DNA of 64,000 nt from NCBI GenBank assembly GCA_027493615.1, contig JAOSKK010000023.1, positions 744,001-808,000 of the forward strand, given 5' to 3'. Shown here piece by piece: positions 18,553 through 27,931 of the stretch; within the stretch, counting starts at the first letter, position 1; each line of letters starts with the position of its first letter. Made by a program: the position numbers and the translations under genes. Origin of the DNA: Verrucomicrobiota bacterium (GTDB lineage Bacteria > Verrucomicrobiota > Verrucomicrobiia > Limisphaerales > J093). The notes below the pieces were generated by a model. That model searched no databases. It was not told the DNA's origin and was given only the letters and a program-made list of their open reading frames with translations.

Positions 18553-19925
18553 TGCCATTGCCTTCGTACTTTCTGGCGGACCGCCCCGAGCCCGGACTGC
18601 TGACGCCGGCCATGATCACCGAGGCGTGTCTGGCGCTGAAGGCCAACCGCCGTCGCTACCTCGAGGCGCGCCGCACGCCCGATCTCATCGACGCCGTTGC
18701 CGCGGTGGCGGAAGACTGGCTCGACCCCGCCAACCCCTTCCGCCAACTCGCTCTCGCGCGGGGTCCGGGCGAGCTTGGGTTCTCTCGGGAAACGCTGGCG
18801 GCGGGTCTCGATGCCTTCTTCGCCAGCCTCACGCGGGAGGGTCTCCGCGCACTCGTGGTGCAGGACCTCGGGCACCTCGAACGACTGGACCAGTTCTGTG
18901 CGCCGGAAGCCGAGGCGAGGAGCGGGCGGGTGTCGTGGGCGCGGGGACCGGAGTTGCTGGCCCACATCACCGCAGGGCGACTCCCCAACGCGCCGCTCCT
19001 CAGCCTGGTGCTGGGACTGCTGACGCGGTCCGCCCAGTTCATGAAATGCGCCTCGGGCACGTCGCTGTTGCCCCGGCTCTTCGCGCATTCCCTGCGCGAG
19101 ACGGAGGCGAAACTGGCCGCCTGCCTCGAGATCGCTGAATGGCCCGGCGGAACGGAACCCCTCGAAGCGGCGTTGTTCGCCCAGGCCGAATGCGTCACGG
19201 TCATGGGCACCGACGCCACCGTGGCCGCGGTGCGGGCCCGGGTGCCGGATTCGGTCCGGTTCCTCGGCTACGGGCACCAGCTCAGTTTCGGCTACGTGGC
19301 GGCGGAGGTGCTGGCCCATCACAACCTGCCGCGGGTGGTGGCCGCTGCTGCGCGCGACGTGGTGGCCTGGAACCAGCTTGGCTGTCTTTCACCGCACGCC
19401 TTCTATGTCGAGGCCGGCGGCCGCAACCCGCCGGAACGGTTTGCCGCCGCGCTGGCCGAAGCCCTGGCGGGGCTCGAAGCCACCGAACCCCGCGGTGAAC
19501 TGCCCGTGACGGAAGCCGCCGCCATCGCGGCGCGCAGAGGCTTCTACGAGGTGCGGGCGGCGCATTCGCGGGACACGCAGCTCTGGTGCAGCCCGGGCTC
19601 GACGGCCTGGACCGTGGTGTACGAGAGCCAACCGCGGTTGAGCCCCTCGGTGCTGCACCGCTTCATCTACGTCAAGGCGGTGGCGGGAGTCGACGAGGCG
19701 CTCGCCGGGGCGGACGAGTTTCGGGGGCGGGTCTCCACCGTCGGGTTGGCGGCGTCCGGTGCCCGGCAACAGGCGCTGGTCCAACGGCTGGCGCAGTGGG
19801 GCGTCCGCCGTATCTGCCCGCTGGGACGGATGCAACAGCCGCCCCCGGACTGGCGGCACGACGGCCGGCCGGCCCTGGGTGAACTGGTGATCTGGGCGGA
19901 CTGGGAGCGGCCGCCGGCGTGGTAG
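18549..19925 (+). CDS. LuxC-like acyl-CoA/acyl-protein reductase
   Basis: 458 residues; the family is the LuxC branch of aldehyde dehydrogenases. Recognisable blocks include [26 protein letters not shown] near the N-terminus, [19 protein letters not shown] (substrate pocket), [18 protein letters not shown] and [13 protein letters not shown] (nucleotide region), and [23 protein letters not shown], where Cys is the expected acyl-accepting catalytic residue. LuxC reduces the acyl group handed over by LuxE to a fatty aldehyde with NADPH. It overlaps the MFS gene by 4 bases and is followed 14 bases later by queD. The pairing with LuxE-like is strong support for a joint acyl-to-aldehyde pathway. 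Confidence 0.88.
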   Translation: MMPLPSYFLADRPEPGLLTPAMITEACLALKANRRRYLEARRTPDLIDAVAAVAEDWLDPANPFRQLALARGPGELGFSRETLAAGLDAFFASLTREGLRALVVQDLGHLERLDQFCAPEAEARSGRVSWARGPELLAHITAGRLPNAPLLSLVLGLLTRSAQFMKCASGTSLLPRLFAHSLRETEAKLAACLEIAEWPGGTEPLEAALFAQAECVTVMGTDATVAAVRARVPDSVRFLGYGHQLSFGYVAAEVLAHHNLPRVVAAAARDVVAWNQLGCLSPHAFYVEAGGRNPPERFAAALAEALAGLEATEPRGELPVTEAAAIAARRGFYEVRAAHSRDTQLWCSPGSTAWTVVYESQPRLSPSVLHRFIYVKAVAGVDEALAGADEFRGRVSTVGLAASGARQQALVQRLAQWGVRRICPLGRMQQPPPDWRHDGRPALGELVIWADWERPPAW

Positions 19926-19939
19926 CGGAGTTTGGCGAC

Positions 19940-20298
19940 ATGAAGATCGAACTGCGGAAGACCTTCCAATTCGAGGCGGCGCACCTGCTGCCGCACCTGC
20001 CGGAGACTCACAAGTGCCGGCGCCTGCACGGTCACAGTTTCCGGGCCGAGATCGTCGTCGCGGGCGAGTGTGACGAGCGCCTGGGCTGGCTCATCGACTA
20101 CGCCGACCTCGCGCGCGCCTTCAAGCCGCTCTGGGAGCAGCTCGACCACCGGTACTTGAACGACGTCCCCGGGCTCCAGAACCCGACGAGCGAAACCCTC
20201 GCCCGCTGGATCTGGGAACGGCTCAGCCGGCACTGCCGCTGCTGACCGAGGTGGTGGTGGCCGAGACGTGCACGGCGCGGTGCGTGTATCGGGGGTGA
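19940..20298 (+). CDS. queD: 6-carboxy-5,6,7,8-tetrahydropterin synthase, one frameshift near the C-terminus
   Basis: QueD converts dihydroneopterin triphosphate to carboxytetrahydropterin on the way to preQ0 and queuosine. The zinc ligands are the His of FEAAH and the pair in LHGHSF; the catalytic Cys is in KCRRLHG. The first frame stops after WERLSRH at 20245, but one missing C at about 20230 restores the family C-terminus [21 protein letters not shown] ending at 20298. The ATG at 19940 ([15 protein letters not shown]) is the family start. It is convergent with the FAD enzyme. queG lies about 21 kb away in this window. Confidence 0.92.
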
Positions 20299-21547
20299 GC
20301 GGAGCCCCCAGCGGCAGGACGTCCGGCAGGGGCGCAAACTCGCGAATCTTGTCCCACAGCCCGGACAGGTCCTTGTTGACGTCCCCGCTCAGGCAGTCGG
20401 TGATGTCGGCAGCCGCCTCGGGGTACTTGTCGATCACCTGTTTGAAGCTGAAGTCCGGATTGTAGAAGGCGTAGACCAGCTTGCGCATGTTCTCGATGCC
20501 CTCGCGCAAGGTCGCGCCGTAGCGCGCGAAACGCTGGGGCGCGAAATCGCCGGCCACCCAGGCGTCGTGCACCGCATCCGCCGCCATCACCCCGCTCTTG
20601 AGTGCGAGCATCAGCCCGCTGCTGAACACGGGGTCGAGGAAGCAGAACGCATCGCCCACCAGCAACAGGCCCGGCGCATAGCAGTGGCGGGCGTGATGGG
20701 TGTACTCGCTGGTGACGTAGTACGGCCCCCACCTGACGGCCGGTCGCGAGGTGGTCCTGGATCCAACGGTTCTCCTTCACCTCGCGCTCGAAGATCGCCT
20801 TCGGATCCTTCACCCCTCCGCGCGTGAGGTACTTGCCCTCGGCCACCACGCCCACGCTGACCCGGTCCCGGTGCTGCGGGATGTGCCAGAACCAGCCCTT
20901 TTCCGGCACAAAGGCCACCGTGGTCTGGCCTTCGTCGATCCCCGGCTCGCGCTTCGAGCCTTCGTAGTACGTCCAGACCGCGACCTTGTTGAGGTAAGGA
21001 TCCCGGACGCGCCAGCCCTGGCGGACGGCGGCGAAGCTTTCCTTGCCGGTGCAATCGAGCGTGATGGGCGCACGGTACTCGGCCAGCGTGCCGTCGCGGT
21101 GCCGCGCGCGTACCCCGGTGACGGCGCCGTCGTCGCGGAGGAATTCCACCACCTCGGTCTCCTCGCGGACCGCGGCACCGCGTTCGCGGGCGTGGTCGAG
21201 GAGCATCTGGTCAAACTCGCTGCGGAGCACCTGCCAGGTCTGGGCGACGGTGTCCTTGTCGTAGCGGGTGAAGAAGTAAAACGGCTGGCTGGCGGTGCCG
21301 TCGGGCTGGACGAACACCACGCTGTACTTCTTCTGGAACGCGGAGGCCCGCATCTTCGGGATCAACCCCAGGCGTTCGAGCGGCTGGTAGGTGAAGGGGA
21401 TCAGCGATTCGCCGATGTGGTAGCGCGGGAACTTCTCGCGCTCGAGCACCAGCACCCGGTGGCCGTGCGTGGCCAGCAAGGCGGCGGCGCTGGCGCCCGC
21501 CGGGCCACCCCCACCACCAGCACTTCCCACTCTGCTTTGGTTTGCAT
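20290..21547 (-). CDS. FAD-dependent oxidoreductase of the geranylgeranyl-reductase/halogenase superfamily, two frameshifts
   Basis: Starts MQTKAEWEVLVVG. A one-base deletion in a G run at about 21510 interrupts the FAD motif GGGPAGASAAALL; a second shift near 20730 precedes YYVTSEYTHHARHCYAPGLLLVGDAFCFLDPVFSSGLMLALKSG. The HIGESLIPFTYQPLERLGL block and GWFWHIP (the W-x-W-x-I-P motif of flavin-dependent halogenases, also kept in some non-halogenating relatives) are clear, and a Lys lies in FQKKYSVVF near the halogenase active-site position. It may be a halogenase-like monooxygenase or a reductase of isoprenoid or quinone side chains; sequence alone does not decide. The natural stop is not identified because the frame runs open across antisense queD. 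Confidence 0.78.
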
Positions 21548-21631
21548 ACTCGTCGCCGTTGTGCCGGCCAAGGTAGCGAACAGCTTCCGGGGCGCAAATC
21601 GTGCGTGCGTCGCGTGAGCCGGGATTTCCTT

Positions 21632-21659
21632 TTGACTCAGCGAGGGTCTTGGGTATGCT
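21632..21659 (+). promoter_or_regulatory. Sigma-70-type promoter for the pgk-tpiA-secG group
   Basis: TTGACT at 21632-21637 and TATGCT at 21654-21659, with a 16-bp spacer, lie 25 bases ahead of the pgk ATG in the only AT-richer stretch of this divergent intergenic region. Transcription would start near 21666, giving a short leader. Confidence 0.55.
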
Positions 21660-21683
21660 CGCCCCCACTTTTGTAGTGGTTCT

Positions 21684-22950
21684 ATGGCCAAGTTGTTTAT
21701 CGAGGACGTCGATTTCACGGGCAAGCGCGCCTTGATCCGGGTGGACTTTAACGTTCCCCAGGACAAGGCGACCGGGGCCATCACGAACACCAAGCGGATC
21801 GAAGCGGCGTTGCCCACGATCCGTTACGTGCTCGAGAAGGGCGGCTCCGTGGTGCTGATGAGCCATCTCGGGCGTCCCGATGGCAAGCGCATTGAGACCT
21901 TCTCGCTCAAGCCGGTGGCGGCGAAGCTCGAGGCCCTGCTCGGCCGCCCGGTCCGCTTCCTCGACGACTGCGTCGGGCCCGGAAGTCGAGGCCGCATGTG
22001 CCGCCGCCCGGCCGGGCGACGTCATCCTCCTCGAGAACCTCCGGTTCCACATCGAGGAAGAAGGCCGGGTGAAACTCGAAGACGGCACCAAGCTCAAGGC
22101 CGACCCCGAGAAGGTGAAGGCGTTCCGCGCCTCCCTGACCCGCCTGGGCGACGTGTACATCAACGACGCCTTCGGCACGGCCCATCGCGATCACTCGTCC
22201 ATGACCGGGGTGCAACTGGCCCAGCGCGCCTGCGGTTACCTCATGAAGAAGGAACTCGACGCGTTCGCCGCCGTCCTCGATCAACCGCAGCGCCCGCTCC
22301 TGGCCATCCTGGGCGGGGCGAAGATCGCCGACAAGATCCCGCTCATCGAGAACCTGCTGGACAAGGCCGATGAGATCATCATCGGCGGCGGCATGGCCTT
22401 CACCTTCAAGAAGGTGCTCGACGGCATGGCCATCGGGAACTCCCTCTTCGACGAGGAAGGGGCGCAGAAGGTCCAGGGCCTGGTCGAGAAGGCGAAGACC
22501 CAGCGCAAGGCCCTGCTGCTGCCGGTGGACTACGTGTGTGGCGACCGGTTCGCCGCGGACGCGCAGGTGAAGGCCGCCGATGATGCGTCCGGCATCCCGG
22601 ACGGCTGGCTCGGCCTGGATGTGGGGCCGAAGTCCACCGAACTCTTCGTGGCCGCCATCCGCCGCGCCCGGACCATCATCTGGAATGGTCCCCCGGGCGT
22701 GTTCGAGTTCCCGGCCTTCGCCGGCGCCACCCAGGCCATGGCCAACGCCATCGTCGAGGCCACCCGCCGGGGCGCCACCACCGTGATCGGCGGCGGTGAC
22801 ACCGCCACGGCGGCGAAGAAGTTTGGAGCCGACAAGCACGTCACCCACGTCTCGACGGGCGGGGGCGCAAGCCTCGAGTTCCTTGAAGGCAAGGTGCTGC
22901 CGGGCGTGGCAGCGCTGAGCGAAGCCGGCGGTTGCGCTTGTTCCCACTAG
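21684..22950 (+). CDS. pgk: Phosphoglycerate kinase, one frameshift
   Basis: Transfers phosphate from 1,3-bisphosphoglycerate to ADP in glycolysis. N-terminal substrate motifs RVDFNVP and [12 protein letters not shown] are in the first frame. The second frame carries [36 protein letters not shown], the nucleotide-site [18 protein letters not shown] and the C-terminal [14 protein letters not shown] and STGGGASLE. The frame changes at about 21980, where GGGCCCGGAAGTC needs one C fewer to read GPEVEAA. A broken essential glycolytic gene with perfect motifs points to a sequence error rather than a pseudogene. Overall length, about 421 residues, is normal. tpiA follows after 44 bases. Confidence 0.95.
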
Positions 22951-22994
22951 ACAGCGGGCCACGGAGCTTTCCTGCAGCGAGCAGACAGACTGAC

Positions 22995-23759
22995 ATGAAC
23001 AAAGACCGCAAACTGATCATCGCCGGCAACTGGAAGATGAACAAAACCGTCGGCGAAGCGCTGGACCTGGTGAACGGGCTCAGGCGCGAGTTGGCGAACG
23101 TGAAGGAGATCGATCTGGTCGTGGCCCCGCCCTTCACGGCGCTGAGCGAGGTGTCGAAGGCGATCCTGGACTCCAACATCCGGCTCGGGGCACAGAACAT
23201 GAGCGAGCACAACTTCGGGGCGTACACCGGCGAGATCTGCGCGGCGATGCTCAAGGAGTTCTCCGTGCGTTACGTCATTCTGGGGCATTCCGAACGGCGC
23301 CAGTTCCAGCAGGAATCGAACGCGCTCATCGCGAAGAAGGCGCTGGCCGCCCACGCGGCGTCGCTCAAGCCGATCGTGTGCATCGGCGAACTGCTCGAGG
23401 AACGAAAGGCGAACCAGACCGAGCGGGTGCTCGAGACGCAACTGCGCGGCAGTCTGGCCGGGCTCAGCGCCGAACAGGTCGAAGAGACGATCATCGCCTA
23501 CGAGCCGGTCTGGGCCATCGGCACGGGACTCACCGCCACCGCCGAGCAGGCCCAGAGCGCCCACGCCTTCATCCGCCAGACCCTCGTCGGGATCGTGGGC
23601 GAGGCCACCGCGAAACGCGTGCGCATCCAGTACGGGGGCAGCGTCAAGCCCAACAACGTCCGCGAGTTGATGAGCCTGCCGGACGTGGACGGCGCGCTGG
23701 TGGGGGGCGCCTCGCTCGAGGTCCGCAGCTTCAGCGAGATCGTCAAGCAATCGATTTGA
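22995..23759 (+). CDS. tpiA: Triosephosphate isomerase
   Basis: 254 residues from the ATG at 22995 (MNKDRKLIIAGNWKMNKT, with the catalytic Lys in NWKMN). The catalytic His is in VILGHSERRQF, the catalytic Glu in AYEPVWAIGTG, and the phosphate loop is IQYGGSVKPNN. It interconverts dihydroxyacetone phosphate and glyceraldehyde 3-phosphate. Intact frame. It lies between pgk and secG, a common bacterial order, and is presumably transcribed from the promoter upstream of pgk. Confidence 0.97.
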   Translation: MNKDRKLIIAGNWKMNKTVGEALDLVNGLRRELANVKEIDLVVAPPFTALSEVSKAILDSNIRLGAQNMSEHNFGAYTGEICAAMLKEFSVRYVILGHSERRQFQQESNALIAKKALAAHAASLKPIVCIGELLEERKANQTERVLETQLRGSLAGLSAEQVEETIIAYEPVWAIGTGLTATAEQAQSAHAFIRQTLVGIVGEATAKRVRIQYGGSVKPNNVRELMSLPDVDGALVGGASLEVRSFSEIVKQSI

Positions 23760-23781
23760 ACCGCTTTCCCGGCTACCTCCC

Positions 23782-24216
23782 ATGATTTCCCTGATCATCG
23801 GCTTGCTTACGCTGGTGCTGGTCCTCAACAGCCTGCTCCTCATCCTCATGGTGCTGGTGCAGTTGCCGAAAAAGGAGGCCGGCCTCGGCATGGCGTTCGG
23901 CGGTGCTACGGCAGACGCGCTGTTCGGCGCGGGTTCCGGCACGGTGCTGAGTCAGTGGACCAAGTACGCCGCGGGCGCCTTCCTGGTCCTGTCCCTCCTG
24001 CTCTCGGTCCTGCGCAACCACGAACATCGGGCGTCGAGCCGTGGCATCATGAACCAGCTCGGCGGCCAGACTCCGGCCGCGGCAGTCGCACCTCCGCTCG
24101 CGATGACCAACGCCGTGACCCAATCCGTCGACGCCGCCCCCCGCCGGCTCCGGTCACCAATGTCGTTCCCGTCGAAGCAAGCCCGGGGGCACCCCGCGCC
24201 GGGTCCGACCGAATAG
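23782..24216 (+). CDS. secG: Preprotein translocase subunit SecG
   Basis: Two transmembrane helices (LIIGLLTLVLVLNSLLLILMVLVQ and YAAGAFLVLSLLLSVL) flank the SecG signature LPKKEAGLGMAFGG..ADALFGAGSGTVLSQWTKY. SecG assists SecYEG-mediated export in the inner membrane. The C-terminal tail after residue ~100 is Ala/Pro-rich and could be misframed: a CCCCCC run near 24137 offers an alternative ending, but that frame has no nearby stop. The gap to tpiA is 22 bases and to the oppA-like gene 9 bases. Confidence 0.92.
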   Translation: MISLIIGLLTLVLVLNSLLLILMVLVQLPKKEAGLGMAFGGATADALFGAGSGTVLSQWTKYAAGAFLVLSLLLSVLRNHEHRASSRGIMNQLGGQTPAAAVAPPLAMTNAVTQSVDAAPRRLRSPMSFPSKQARGHPAPGPTE

Positions 24217-24225
24217 TCCATCCGG

Positions 24226-25878
24226 ATGAGCGGCGGGCGGCGCACCTTGGGTGGCTGGCCGCAGGGTCGGTGTGTCCTGGGGGCGGCGACCGCCCTCGTC
24301 GCCGGCGCGCTGCTGACGGGCTGCAGTCCGTCCTTGCCGCCCGCCGACCTCGTCGTCATCAACGGCGCGGAACCCGAAAGCCTGGATCCGGCGCTGGCGC
24401 TCAGCGTCGAGGACCTGCGCGTCACCCTCCCCCTGTTCGAGGGTCTCACCCGCAACCACCCGGTCGATGCCTCGCCCATTCCGGGACTCGCCGAGTCTTG
24501 GACGCTCTCTCCGGACGGTCGCACCTACACCTTTGCGATCCGCACGAACGCCGCTTGGTCGACCGGTGAGCCGATCACCGCGGCCGACGTCGTTTACTCG
24601 TGGCGCCGGGCCCTCGACCCGGCGACCGGCGCCGGCTACGCCAGCCAGCTCTTCTTCCTCGAAAACGCCGAGGCCTTCCACCTGGGCAAGCTCCCGAATC
24701 CGGACGCCTTGGGCGTGCGTGCCCTGGACGCGCACCGGCTTGAGGTGCGGCTGACACATCCCACGCCGTTCTTCCTCGATCTCTGCGCCTTCCCCACCCT
24801 GGCGGTCGTCCCGCGCCAGGCGATCGAAACCTACGGTGACCACTGGATCCGGGCCCGACCGCTCCCGGTGAGCGGGCCGTATCAGCTCGATTTCTGGCGC
24901 CTGAACGATCGGGTGCGACTCCGCCGAAACCCGCACTACTGGGACCGCGAGCAGACGGTCCTCGAGGTGGTGGACCTGCTGACCGTTGGCAACCCGGCGA
25001 CCGCCTTCAACCTTTACGAGACCGGCCAGGCCGACGTGATCTGGGATCGGAGCCTGGTGCCGGCCGAACTGCTGGACCGGTTGCGCGAGCGGCCCGACGC
25101 GCATCCCTTCGATCTGCTGGCCGTTTACTTCGTCCGCTGCAACACGACCCGCACTCCGCTGGACGACCCGCGGGTGCGCCGGGCGTTGTCGCTGACCATC
25201 GACCGGCAGCGCATCGTCGAGCGGATCACGCGCGGAGGCGAGAAACCCGCCGGCGGGTTGGTGCCGCCCGCCACCGCACACTACGAGGCGAAGGACCATG
25301 TCTGCTTCGATCCGGCTGCGGCGCGCCGGTTGCTGGCGGAGGCGGGCCATCCCCAGGGTGCCGGACTGCGCCCCCTGCGCTACCTGTTCTGGACCACGGG
25401 TGGCGGCACGGGCCAGGAGCACGCCAAGGTGGCCGTCGAGCTGAAGCACATCTGGGAAACCGAGCTGGGCCTGCGGATCGAGCTCGATAACCGGGAAAAG
25501 CGGGTCTTCATCGCCGCCCAGCGCCAGCTCGACTACGACCTGAGCCAGAGCAGTTGGGTGGCGGATTACAACGACCCGAACACGTTCCTGGAACTCTTCG
25601 GAAGCAGCAACGGGAACAACCGCACCGGCTGGGCGTCGCCGCGTTACGACGCCTGGTTGCAGACCGCGCAGGCCGAGGCTGACGCGGCAACCCGCCGTCG
25701 TGTCCTTGCCCAGGCGGAAGGTTTCCTGATCGCGGAGGAAGCCGTCGTGGCACCGGTGTACTTCTCGAGCGGCTTCATGTTCTTCCGACCTGACCGCATC
25801 GGTGGGCTCCACGCCAACGCCCTCGACGTCCATCCGCTCAACGCCGTCCGCCGGCTGGATTCGAACCCGGCCCGCTGA
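24226..25878 (+). CDS. Peptide-binding lipoprotein of an oligopeptide ABC transporter (OppA-like)
   Basis: 550 residues with a lipoprotein signal peptide ending LLTGCSPS, so it is anchored by a Cys near residue 32. The solute-binding family 5 signatures are clear: NGAEPESLDPALA, VTLPLFEGLTR, GLAESWTLSPDGRTYTF, ADVVYSWRRALDP, PVSGPYQLDFW and RRALSLTIDRQRIVE. It would deliver peptides to an Opp/Dpp permease. No permease or ATPase genes adjoin it, so it is an orphan binding protein here, placed 9 bases after secG. Peptide specificity (OppA versus DppA-like) cannot be assigned. Confidence 0.88.
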   Translation: MSGGRRTLGGWPQGRCVLGAATALVAGALLTGCSPSLPPADLVVINGAEPESLDPALALSVEDLRVTLPLFEGLTRNHPVDASPIPGLAESWTLSPDGRTYTFAIRTNAAWSTGEPITAADVVYSWRRALDPATGAGYASQLFFLENAEAFHLGKLPNPDALGVRALDAHRLEVRLTHPTPFFLDLCAFPTLAVVPRQAIETYGDHWIRARPLPVSGPYQLDFWRLNDRVRLRRNPHYWDREQTVLEVVDLLTVGNPATAFNLYETGQADVIWDRSLVPAELLDRLRERPDAHPFDLLAVYFVRCNTTRTPLDDPRVRRALSLTIDRQRIVERITRGGEKPAGGLVPPATAHYEAKDHVCFDPAAARRLLAEAGHPQGAGLRPLRYLFWTTGGGTGQEHAKVAVELKHIWETELGLRIELDNREKRVFIAAQRQLDYDLSQSSWVADYNDPNTFLELFGSSNGNNRTGWASPRYDAWLQTAQAEADAATRRRVLAQAEGFLIAEEAVVAPVYFSSGFMFFRPDRIGGLHANALDVHPLNAVRRLDSNPAR

Positions 25879-25920
25879 AGTGGGCTCGCCCGACCCGCCG
25901 GGGGTTCGCTTTGTCTTAAT

Positions 25921-26040
25921 CCCCTATGTTCGCAATCGGCGGAGAAGACCCGCGTCCGGTGTTCTCCGCAGATTACGGACATCATCCGTGTGATCCGGAG
26001 AATCCGCGGTCAGAGTTCACGACAGCCCGCACCGCGGATT
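25921..26040. repeat. Degenerate family B palindrome plus an adjacent perfect inverted repeat
   Basis: CCCCTATGTTCGCAATCGGC...GATTACGGACATC is a diverged copy of family B (better copies at 37914, 49506 and 63538). Right next to it AATCCGCGGT (26001-26010) and ACCGCGGATT (26031-26040) form a perfect 10-bp inverted repeat with a 20-nt loop. Together they fill most of the 251-bp gap between the oppA-like gene and the flavodoxin gene. Confidence 0.65.
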
Positions 26041-26129
26041 CCACGGGTGGCGCGGATGGCCCACCCGCCCACCCGCCCGGTCCGGCCTTTTTACGCGACA
26101 CCGGAGCCAGAGCATCTAGGCTCTCCGCC

Positions 26130-26692
26130 ATGAATCACATTCTCGTTCTGTTCGACTCCCACACCGGCAACACCGCCAAGATGGCCCGCCTCGTCGCCGA
26201 GGGCGCCGCACGCATCCCGGACACCGAGACGCGCCTGCGTTCGCTGGACGAGGCGACGGCCGCGGATGTGTTGTGGTGCGACGGGCTCGCCCTGGGCAGC
26301 CCCACCAACATGGGCCTGCTCTCGTGGAAGATGAAACGGTTCTGGGACGAGGTGATGCTCGAACACTGGATGAAGATCGACGGCAAGATCGGGTGCGCCT
26401 TCAGCTCGTCCGGTGCCTGGGGCGGCGGCACCGAGTTGGCCTGTCAATCCTTGCTCACCCTCCTGATCAACTTCGGCTTCCTCGTCTTCGGCGTCACCGA
26501 CTACGCCACCTCCTGACCACGCTCCACTACGGGGCGGTGACAGCGCGCGAACCGCGGTCGGAGGACACCCAGGCAGCGTGCCGGCTCCTGGGTCAACGTC
26601 TCGCGGAATGGACAGCCGTCTTCCTCCACGGGCGCGCCGAGCAACACCCCGCGCGCAAGCTCGCCGAACGCCGCGGGCCGGGCGCTGGCTGA
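26130..26692 (+). CDS. Flavodoxin/WrbA-like flavoprotein, one frameshift
   Basis: Starts MNHILVLFDSHTGNTAKMARLVAEGA; SHTGNTAKM is the FMN phosphate loop. LALGSPTNMGLLSWKMKRFWDE and FSSSGAWGGGTELACQSLLTLLINFGFLVFG are the flavin-ring and NAD(P)H:quinone-oxidoreductase-like regions. The frame ends early at 26516, but the next frame supplies TTLHYGAV.REPRSEDTQAACRLLGQRLAEW, the expected C-terminus, so an indel lies near 26505. It probably acts as an FMN-dependent quinone reductase or small electron carrier. It is upstream of the heme genes but separated by about 90 bases and has no evident coupling. Confidence 0.8.
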
Positions 26693-26782
26693 GGGCCAAC
26701 GCCCTCGCACGGTGCCGGGACTCCGTACGCCTCCTCGCCTCGTCGGCTCAGCCGGCTTCGTCGCTTCCGCCGTTGCCAGTCG

Positions 26783-27931
26783 GTGCAGCGAGCCTATCTT
26801 CGCCGGGTGCAGCGCACACAGGACACCATCTCATCCGGGCCGGCCTCCGCCCGCGGCGCAGGTTCCACCTTGGAGCCAACGCCGCCGCTGACCAGTCGCG
26901 AGCGGTTCCTGCGGGCCTGCCGCTGTGCGCCGCTGGACCGCCCGCCCGTGTGGCTGATGCGACAGGCCGGCCGTGCCCTTCCCGAATACCGCGAACTGCG
27001 CCAGCGCTACTCCTTTCTGGAACTCGTCCAGACCCCGGCCCTCGCCGCGGAAGTCACCCTCCAACCGATCCGCCGGTTCGGCTTCGACGCCGCCATCATC
27101 TTCAGCGACATCCTCGTCATCCCCGAGGCACTCGGCCAACCCTACGCCTTTCGCGAGGGCGGCGGGATCCGGATGGCCTGGACCATCGAGTATGCCCACC
27201 ACGTGGACCGCCTCGACGGGCGCGCCGTGACGGAGCGCCTCCAGTACGTGGCGGAAGCCCTGCGCCTCACCCGCGCCGCCCTCGGCGATGCCACGGCCCT
27301 CCTGGGCTTCGCCGGTTCGCCCTGGACCCTCGCCAACTTCATGCTCGAGGGCGGCAGTGCCCCGACCTTCGCCAAAGCGAGCGCCCTGTACCACGAGAAC
27401 CCCCGTCTTTACGGCCGCCTCGCCGAGAAGCTCGCCCTCGCCGTGACCGACTACCTCAGGCTCCAGCTCGACGCCGGGGCCGACGCCCTCCAACTCTTCG
27501 ACACCCTCGGCGGTCTGGCCCCATCCGAGGCCTTCCAGGAAGTCTCAGGCCGCTGGCTGCAGGACATCGTGACCGAACTCCGCGACCGCGCGCCCCTGAT
27601 CGTGTTCGCCAAAGGGGTCCACCAATGGCCCGCCCTCGCCCGACTCCGTGCCCAGGTGCTCGGCATCGACGCCGCGGTGCCCTTGCGCGCCGTGGCCGAT
27701 CAGTTGCCGGCTCACCTCGCCGTCCAGGGCAACCTCGACCCCGCCCTGCTCCGCGCGGAACCGGACGCCGTCCGCCAGGCCACCCTCGCGATCCTGGATT
27801 CCATGCGTGACCGGCCCGGCCACATCTTCAACCTCGGCCACGGGGTCCCGCCCGACGCCCGTCTTGACGGCCTCACCGCCCTGGCGGAGACCGTCCGGTC
27901 CTATCCGAACCCCTCGCCATGCGCCGCCTGA
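26783..27931 (+). CDS. hemE: Uroporphyrinogen decarboxylase
   Basis: Decarboxylates uroporphyrinogen III to coproporphyrinogen III. Core signatures are PVWLMRQAGRALPEYR, IIFSDILVIPEALGQ, GFAGSPWTLANFMLEGG, QLFDTLGGL, VQGNLDP and FNLGHGVPP. The invariant substrate Asp lies in IIFSDIL. The start is uncertain: homology begins at LTSRERFLRACRC (about 26889), preceded in frame only by GTG and TTG codons; the ORF-track GTG at 26783 adds a ~35-residue low-complexity tail. It overlaps hemN by 13 bases, so the two are translationally coupled. Confidence 0.95.
   Translation: MQRAYLRRVQRTQDTISSGPASARGAGSTLEPTPPLTSRERFLRACRCAPLDRPPVWLMRQAGRALPEYRELRQRYSFLELVQTPALAAEVTLQPIRRFGFDAAIIFSDILVIPEALGQPYAFREGGGIRMAWTIEYAHHVDRLDGRAVTERLQYVAEALRLTRAALGDATALLGFAGSPWTLANFMLEGGSAPTFAKASALYHENPRLYGRLAEKLALAVTDYLRLQLDAGADALQLFDTLGGLAPSEAFQEVSGRWLQDIVTELRDRAPLIVFAKGVHQWPALARLRAQVLGIDAAVPLRAVADQLPAHLAVQGNLDPALLRAEPDAVRQATLAILDSMRDRPGHIFNLGHGVPPDARLDGLTALAETVRSYPNPSPCAA

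Noticed and set aside
16075-19925. Bioluminescence (lux) operon
   Set aside because: No luciferase (luxA/B), luxD or flavin reductase genes are present; LuxE/LuxC-like proteins occur widely outside luminous bacteria.
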